A stretch of 64,000 bases of DNA from NCBI GenBank assembly GCA_013400115.1, contig VXBP01001825.1:26965-90964 (forward strand). Direction: 5' to 3'. The notes beneath the pieces are model-generated. The model worked only from the letters and a program-made list of their open reading frames with translations, searched no databases and was not told the DNA's origin. Below are positions 58,370 through 64,000 of this stretch, one piece after another. Positions within the stretch are counted from its first letter, which is position 1, and every line of letters begins with the position of its first letter. Made by a program: the position numbers and the translations under genes. This DNA is from Rhinopomastus cyanomelas. Lineage: Eukaryota > Chordata > Aves > Bucerotiformes > Rhinopomastidae.

Positions 58370-59204
58370 TTAGGGATAAGATGATCAAACTAGATGTACA
58401 TAAATCTATGAGCCCAGATGGGATGCACCCACACATACTAAGGGAGATGGCGGAGGTCATTGCTAAGCCACTCTCCATCATCTTTTCTAAGTCATGAGGA
58501 TCAGGAGAGATGTCTGGGGACTGGAGGACAACGAATGTTACTCCAATCTTCAAAAAGGGAAAGAAGGAGGACCCTGGTAACTATAGACCAGTCAGCCTGA
58601 CCTCCATCCCATGAAATGTAGTGGAACAATTTGTCCTAGAGGCTGCCTCCAGGCACATCAATGACAGGAGGGTCATTAGGGACAGGTCAGCATGGCTTCA
58701 CAAAGGGAAAGTCATGCTGGACCAACCTGATAACCTTTTATGAGGGCATAACCAGGTGGATAAATGATGACAGAGCAGTGGATGTGGTACGTCTCGACTT
58801 GAGTAAAGGATTTGACACGGTCTCCCACAGCATCCATACTGAGGCAGTGTAGACTGGATGATTGGGTAGTGAGGTTCATCATGAACTGGATGCAGAATAT
58901 AAGCCAGAGAGTAGTGGTCAGTGGGACAGAGTCTAGTTGGAGGCCTGTATCTAGTGGAGTGCCCTGGGTGTCAGTGCTGGGACCAGTCCTGTTCAATGTA
59001 CTCATTAATGACTTGGATGAGGGATTAGGGTGCACTGTCAGCAGGTTTGCTGATGACACAAAGCTGGGTGGTGTCGCCGACACCCCTGCAGACTGTGCTG
59101 CCATTCAGCGAGACCTGGACAGGCTGGAGAGCTGGGCTGAGAAAAATTTAATGAGCTATAACAAGGGTAAGTGTAGTCTTGCATCTGGGCAAGAACAACC
59201 CCAG
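58370..59204 (+). pseudogene. CR1 ORF2 reverse transcriptase remnant, upstream copy
   Basis: Blocks in order: MSPDGMHPHILREMAEVIAK in broken frame near 58410-58470, SWGLEDNECYSNLQKGKEG region, TNLITFYEGITRW (58710-58755), VVRLDLSKGFDTVSHSI (motif A with its aspartate) near 58785-58835, WMQNISQRVVVSG, SWRPVSSGVPWVSVLGPVLF, INDLDEGLGC, FADDTKLGG (motif C) at about 59047-59073, QRDLDRLESWAEKNLMSYNK. It ends without the C-terminal region because the next CR1 begins. Stops and a frame change near 58845 make it non-functional. Confidence 0.85.
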
Positions 59205-60432
59205 GTATTTGTCAATTTGTTTAATAAAGGCAGGTCCCACCTGGTAAACCTGACCTCCTTCTATGACAGGATGACCTGACTATGGAATGACAGAAAGGCT
59301 GTTGGTACTGTTTAACTGGAATTTATAAAAGCCTTTGACACTTTTCCATATACAATTTTCCTTGATAAGGTGGCTGCTCATGGCTTGGACAAGCACACAG
59401 TCTGCTCTATAAAACACTGGGTGAAAGTATGGGCCCAAAGAATGGTGGTTACTGGAGTTAAATCCAGCTGGCAGCCTGTCACAAGTGGTGGCCTCAGGGC
59501 TCAGTCGTGGGACAAGCTCTGTTTAACAACTTTATTGATGATCTTGATAAGGGCACAGAGTGTATTGTTAGTAAGTTTGCAGATCACACCAAGTTAGGTG
59601 GGAGTGTTCATCTGCCAGAGGGTAGGGAGGCCCTTGAGAGACTTGGATAGATTGGAGTGATGGGCTAATGTTAATGGCATAAGCTTCAATAAGGCCAAGT
59701 GCCGAGTCCTGCACTTGGGCCACAACAACCCCATGCAAAGCTACAGGCTTGCAGAGGTGTGGCTGGGGACCCATGTGGCAGAGAGGGACCTGGGGGTTCT
59801 AACAGACAGGAAGATGAATATGAGCCAGTGTGCCCAGGTGGCCAAGAAGGCCAATGGCATCCTGGCTTGTATTAGAAATAGTGTGGCAAACAGGAGTAAG
59901 AAAGTTATCGTCCCCTGCTGGTGAGGCCACATCTTGAGTACTGTGTCCAGTTTTAGGCACTTCAATACAAGAGAGATGTGGAAGCAGGTGCAGAGGAGGA
60001 CAACTAAGATGGTGAAGGGCCTGGAGGAGAAATCTTGTGAGGAAAGACTGAAAGAGCTGAGTTCTTTTGTTTGAGGAAGAGAAGGCTGAGAGGAGACCTC
60101 ATTACTCTCTACTATTTCCTGAAAGTTGTGGAGAGGTTGGTTCTGGTCTCTTCTCACAAGCAATTAATGATAAAACAAGAGGGAATGGGTTCAAGTTACA
60201 ACAGGGTAGGTTTAGACTTGATATTAGGAAGAATTTTTTCACAGAAAGGGTGGTCAGGCACTGGAATGGGCTTCCCAGAGAAGTGGTTGAGTTGTTATCC
60301 CTGGATGTGTTTAAAGATTGTTTGGATGAGGTGTTGAGGGATGTAGTTTAGGGGTGAACGTGTAAGGAAGGGTAGATGTTTTGACTCGATTATTCCCGAG
60401 TTGTTTTCCAACCAGAGTGAATCTGTTGTTCA
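59205..60432 (+). mobile_element. Second CR1 LINE joined to the first, 5'-truncated
   Basis: It begins with a segment like GRSHLVNLTSFYDRMT, upstream of motif A, so the reverse transcriptase region is encountered a second time. Then: FIKAFDT, LDKVAAHGLDKHTV, SSWQPVTSGG, ILIRAQSVLL (frame-shifted INDLDKGTECIV), KFADHTKLGG-type box as AD(H)T near 59579-59600, LHLGHNNPMQSYRLAEVWLG, ERDLGVLTDRKMNMSQ, ANGILACIRNSVANRS, then the C-terminal region with RGNGFKLQQGRFRLDIRKNF, TERVVRHWNGLPREVV (60180-60295). The 3' end (TTTGACTCGATTATTCCCGAG, TTTCCAACC) has only a degraded tail. Subfamily of 16001 and 20404. Confidence 0.88.
60067..60351 (+). pseudogene. CR1 ORF2 C-terminal end
   Basis: The open stretch is MFEEEKAERRPHYSL... 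then SGLFSQAINDKTRGNGFKLQ, RFRLDIRKNFFTERVVRHWN and FKDCLDEVLRDVV, ending at TAG 60349-60351, the normal ORF2 terminus for this subfamily. The beginning is in a shifted frame. The region is structural only, with no catalytic residue. Part of the dead element at 59205-60432. Confidence 0.8.
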
Positions 60433-61764
60433 GTAATGACACACTATAACATTTGCCTTACATTCTGCTGTATTTCATTGAGCCTCCTCTCAAAAATACC
60501 TTTAAAGTATTGATATCATTAGAAGCATATATACTTTTAAGGGAGTGTTGGCAAGAGTAAAACTTTTGTCTTGGTTCTAAGGCTGAAAGAGCTAGTAATT
60601 TAAAATAAATATAGGGGCTGCTAACCTGATACTTAATTTAATCCTGATTTTTAATTTCTTTCTGTTAATTAATTTCCATTAGTAGACTCTACTAAATCAA
60701 TTTTTGGAGAGGCCTTTGTGTAACAGACTATTTCAGATAACTGGCACCCCGACAAGCTGCTAACACTGTCTGTAATAAACACTACATTGGCAAATAAACT
60801 GCAAGATTCCATGGCTGCCAAAAGCCAGTGGTTTCACAAATATTTGGATGCATGATTAGAAGGAAATTATTACTTACTGAGCTATTCATTTGGTAAATCT
60901 GTCCAGCTGATGACAATTCAGCTTTGGACCCATTATTATTTTTTTCAAGTATACTTACATTCCAGAGAGGAACAAAACAGTAAAATATTTTAACAAATTG
61001 TTGAGTGTAGATTTTTGTCATAACATTCCTTTTCCATTCAAAAATCAATGTGTTTTAAGAGACAAAATTTCTGTGCCGTGGGCTCTGAACGATCTAATCA
61101 TCTTTAACTGAATGTACTTCACTCGGAATAAGGCAGGACAAAGTCTTGAACAAAGTACTTCCTGAGGTGACTTCTATCTCAGACTTGGCCTTCTATCCTT
61201 TTATGCCTGTGAATGGCTGAAGACACCAGGTATAGATGTCTACAGTTTAGCGAATGGATGGCCACATTTTTTTAACTCTTCTTCTGAATGCACATGTGGA
61301 GGTTGTATTTTTGTATGCATACATAGGTTTTACACAGCCAGCCTCAAAATTTGGGAGATGGGCACGAAATCATACAGACAGTCCTTTGTTTTGCTATGCA
61401 AAAAGAGATGAAAGATTGAATTTATGCCTAAAAATACTCATAAAGCAGACAGTCAATATTCATCTTATCACTGTGCACAAACTAAAAGAAAATTGATATA
61501 TTACAGAGTCACAGAATCATACTACTTTGTTAGACCATCTGAATCAGGGTAGATCTCTGACAACTTTTATGAACATTGCTGAATACCTTAGAAACTCAGA
61601 GAATATACATATGTTTCTCAGCTGTGGGAGATGAGTAGGAAGGAAGCATGAATATGTTCCAAATTTACAAATTAATGTGACGATCATCTCCTAGCTTTTT
61701 GGAGGTTTCAGTTTGTAAAGAAAACATCTAAAACACCCTTTAACACCTCTCACTTGGTGATCCA
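60433..61764. other. Unique intergenic sequence, no gene seen
   Basis: 60640-60930 has the look of conserved noncoding DNA (see findings). A weak CR1-like tail, CAGAGTCACAGAATCATA, sits at about 61504-61521, but no body supports it. No gene seen. Confidence 0.5.
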
Positions 61765-61980
61765 TAATCAAAACTAGATATAGCTTTGCAAAGTATAAAA
61801 CATTTCAGACAAATAATAATATTTCATTTTGATAAAGTGGCAAAAAGAGTTGATGAGGGGAATGAAGTAGGTATAATATGTCTAACTTTTATTAAAGCAT
61901 TTGATATAGCATCAAATGAAATTCTACACACAAAATTAATTCAAATTGGCATGGATATGAACACTGTCACATAGAATGAA
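61765..61980 (+). mobile_element. Ancient LINE reverse transcriptase remnant
   Basis: The frame reads QSIKHFRQIIIFHFDKVAKR, then VDEGNEVGIICLTFIKAFDI and ILHTKLIQIGMDMNTV. This follows the CR1 order GFxKGxSC..LISFYDKV..VDEGNAVDVVYLDFSKAFDTVSHEIL..KL, with motif A aspartate replaced (LTFIKAFD for LDFSKAFD). Highly diverged, so an old CR1-clade or related LINE. Confidence 0.75.
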
Positions 61981-62164
61981 AACGTGCTAAAGGACTGCAA
62001 ACAGTGCCATACATTCAGCTGAATTTACAGCATGTAAATGAAATCCAGATATAATACTAAGGTAATTTGGGAGGTGTTATGAAAACTTCCAAAGAAAGAG
62101 AAATTGTAAAGAAAGAAATCTAGAATTAGTGATATGCACATTAAATACCAAAATGTTGTGGTTT

Positions 62165-62265
62165 TATAAAATTTAAGACCGGCAGGAACTATATTTAGAA
62201 TCTAGTTTGACCTTCTGCATAAAACAGACCATAGAATTTTAACAGGTGATTGCTATATCAGTTTA
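62165..62265 (-). mobile_element. Ancient CR1-clade 3' end
   Basis: TTAAGACCGGCAGGAACTAT, AGAATCTAGTTTGACCTTCT, GCATAAAACAGACCATAGAA resembles, inverted, the 3' end of old sauropsid CR1/L3-type elements (GGCCAGAAGGGACCAT...CTAGTCTGACCTCCTG...CAGGCCATAGAA). From memory of the consensus, not a search. Confidence 0.55.
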
Positions 62266-63567
62266 GAATTAGCAAGACTGTCTATTTGAGAAACAAATTT
62301 ATTCTCAATTTTAAAATGTCATATTTGCGAGAATTTGTCATGACCCTACATACAATTTTTTGATGGCTTATTAGCTTTACCGTCAGTAAGAATATTGTAC
62401 CTTATATGAGACTCAGAACAGACAAGTTGCAACTGAATATAGTTGAGAATATATAAAACATACATCAGTTTACATGTGATTCTGTGTTCTGTGAATTAAA
62501 TAAAAAGTACATCCTGCAAAATACTAGAATGAAAAAGGCCTTGAGATACTGAATAGAAGGTTCAGTTGGAATTTGGCCTTTTCAATAACCACAGAGAATC
62601 TTGACGAGTGCACTTTTGTCTGCAGGGATAGTAAGTCATACAACAAATGTATGCTCTCATTAGTGATGTATGGTTTTGTTGCACTCACTGTTTGAATTTA
62701 AATTTAGGAACCTTAGAACTAGCTGCATCTACAGTGCTACTTTAGAATGGGCAGGAATGTGCTTTGGAAGTATTACGTCTTTGATCTCCAGTTAATTCTC
62801 TTTGTTTTGCATGATAGAGCAATGTCAGAGCGCAAAACTGTATTCCTTTCACATAACTCTGGGCTGGAAGATGAATCCAGACTCCTAGGTTTTCATACTG
62901 TATAACCAGAGCAGTTCTGAAGCAGTGTCAACATCAGGCCCCCAAGATCAATGGTTTTGCTATACAGGTTAATTCCTCTTGTGCCATTCCACTAGCTAAT
63001 GCAGACCTTGCTTTGGAAATATTGACTCTTGAACAGAGTTCCAAGGCACAAATAAACTTAGGAATTAAGCAGTGATTAATTCACTTGAACATTATACACA
63101 CAATTAGCTTTTCAGTTTGTAAAAGAGGGATATTGTCATGTGTAAACTGTGAGGTGGCATACACAAACAGCACAGAAAGAATTACTTCTAGTATCAGTGA
63201 CATAAGATAGTAAGAATGAAAGTTCTGGAGGAATATTTGAATATCTGTATCAAATTTTGACAATGAAGTGTGATTATGACTTGAAAAGTGTGAAGGACAA
63301 TGTGTGTAGGGCACTTAAAAAAAGTAATCTGAATGAAAACACGTAGGAAGCAGTACTTCAGTTTCATGGAAGTGAATTACTAATTAGTAATTGTCTATTT
63401 ATGGTTCCCTTGAGTGCATGGGTCCATAACTAAATATTTCTCTATTTCAAAAGTGAGTTATAGAAAAAACTTAGAAAAGAAAACCAAAATCAATTCAAAT
63501 TATAATTTAAATTGAATTATAATGGAGGTAAAGGAGACTAAAGCATCAATGATTGCCTTTTAGCTTT
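62266..63567. other. Unique intergenic sequence, no gene seen
   Basis: No repeat or exon recognised. An AT inverted repeat lies around 63491-63524. GCTTT at 63563-63567 precedes the next LTR and may be its target duplication. Confidence 0.5.
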
Positions 63568-64000
63568 TGTGGTGGGTTCAGGACCACAATTTAATATCAA
63601 AGAAAGAAAAGCAAAGCAGTGAGGTCTCAATGGCATCTCGGATAAAATTCACCAGACAACTGATGGCTTAGGGAAACTCCAGAAAGATTTATTAACAGTA
63701 ACTATACACAGAAAAGGTTATGCAAGACTGTGCATACAAACTGGAAACTCTGTCATTAATGCCCTCACAGAACCTGAGAAAATAGAATGGTAAACCACTC
63801 CAGTTTGGGCCTTGGATCTTCTTCTAATTTAGAGACCTGGGAAGGAAAGCATGTCAGTCCGGGATGGCCTGAGTCTCTCAGTGCCCACAATCTGCATCCC
63901 TCGGTGCAGCCGCATGCATTTCAGCGTGGCTTCTCCAGCTCAACGCATAGGGATGGCCTGACTGATCAGCGCCCACACCTGTATCCCTCTATACAGCTGC
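63568..64000 (-). mobile_element. Long-LTR family copy 4, cut by the window end
   Basis: TGTGGTGGGTTCAGGACCAC at the start, then by eye about 90% identical to copy 1 over the first 125 bp. It includes minus-strand AATAAA (63688-63693) and the 89-bp duplicated unit (63861 and 63950). It belongs to the same subfamily and orientation as copy 1. The promoter half and right boundary lie beyond the window. Confidence 0.9.

Larger units (their letters stand above)
56060..59204 (+). mobile_element. Nearly full-length CR1 LINE lacking its 3' end
   Basis: In order: ORF1 coiled coil (56060-56200), ORF1 esterase remnant (56532-56990), ORF2 endonuclease (57148-57830), linker, reverse transcriptase (about 58370-59204) with the FADD box at 59047-59058. 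It stops at CAAGAACAACCCCAGGTA (compare 23138-23155) and is followed directly by a different CR1, so its C-terminal region and 3' tail are absent. Frameshifts, stops and lost catalytic residues show that it is inactive. A complete CR1 is about 4-5 kb, so this is the most complete copy in the window. Confidence 0.9.

Noticed and set aside
61504..61560. CAGAGTCACAGAATCATA as a CR1 tail
   Set aside because: The following sequence does not match a CR1 3' end well enough. Left as a weak trace only.
11009..64000. LTR copies 1 and 4 as the two ends of one provirus
   Set aside because: They are about 52 kb apart with many unrelated insertions and unique DNA between, copy 1 has its own flanking duplication, and no retroviral genes lie inside.
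1..64000. CRISPR arrays, operons, tRNA or rRNA genes, phage or defence systems
   Set aside because: None was seen on either strand. The sequence is a vertebrate gene-poor region, and regularly spaced repeats with unique spacers are absent.

Overview
This window is vertebrate nuclear DNA, almost certainly from a bird. It is AT-rich, contains no recognisable host exon, rRNA, tRNA or prokaryotic feature, and is crowded with CR1 LINE fragments. Several of these end in the octamer ATTCTATG, which is characteristic of avian CR1. By my hand boundaries, CR1 covers about 15 kb (roughly a quarter of the window) and long terminal repeats (LTRs) cover about 5.5 kb. That is dense for a bird and could fit a CR1-rich lineage such as woodpeckers or their allies, but that is only a guess.

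Layout. 1-11008 is mostly unique sequence with three short CR1 3' ends and a TATA/AACCT minisatellite. 11009-12421 is a solo LTR of a 1.3-1.4 kb family whose internal part is CpG-rich. 12427-16000 is unique. 16001-22815 is a pile of nested repeats: a CR1 (16001-16933), an internally deleted CR1 joining ORF1 esterase to ORF2 reverse transcriptase (17345-18565), and an older CR1 (18566-22815). The older CR1 was split by an 802-bp LTR-like insertion with a 6-bp target duplication and by a second copy of the long LTR with a perfect 5-bp duplication. That LTR was in turn entered by another CR1, which holds a 311-N assembly gap. 23081-29282 has four more CR1 copies, one with an intact 244-codon C-terminal reading frame. 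29283-38653 is mainly unique, with a perfect 20-bp-arm AT palindrome. 38654-39943 is a complete plus-strand copy of the long LTR with perfect 5-bp target duplications. 41450-41984 is a CR1. 45567-47465 is a head-to-tail chain of three minus-strand CR1s. 51735-54592 holds old and younger CR1 pieces. 56060-60432 is the largest element: a nearly full-length but decayed CR1 (ORF1 coiled coil and esterase, ORF2 endonuclease and reverse transcriptase) joined to a second CR1 so that the reverse transcriptase region occurs twice. Old LINE traces lie at 61765-62265. The window ends inside a fourth long LTR (63568 onward).

Nothing here forms an operon or pathway. The only coding signals I can support are decaying retrotransposon proteins. 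The interest lies in how the insertions are ordered, in the LTR family (short TATA-like promoter, polyadenylation signal about 1.1 kb downstream, two subfamilies), in CR1 copies abutting the 3' tails of other CR1s, and in a few unique stretches that look like conserved noncoding sequence but cannot be tested from one sequence. I do not see a new defence, RNA or enzymatic system.
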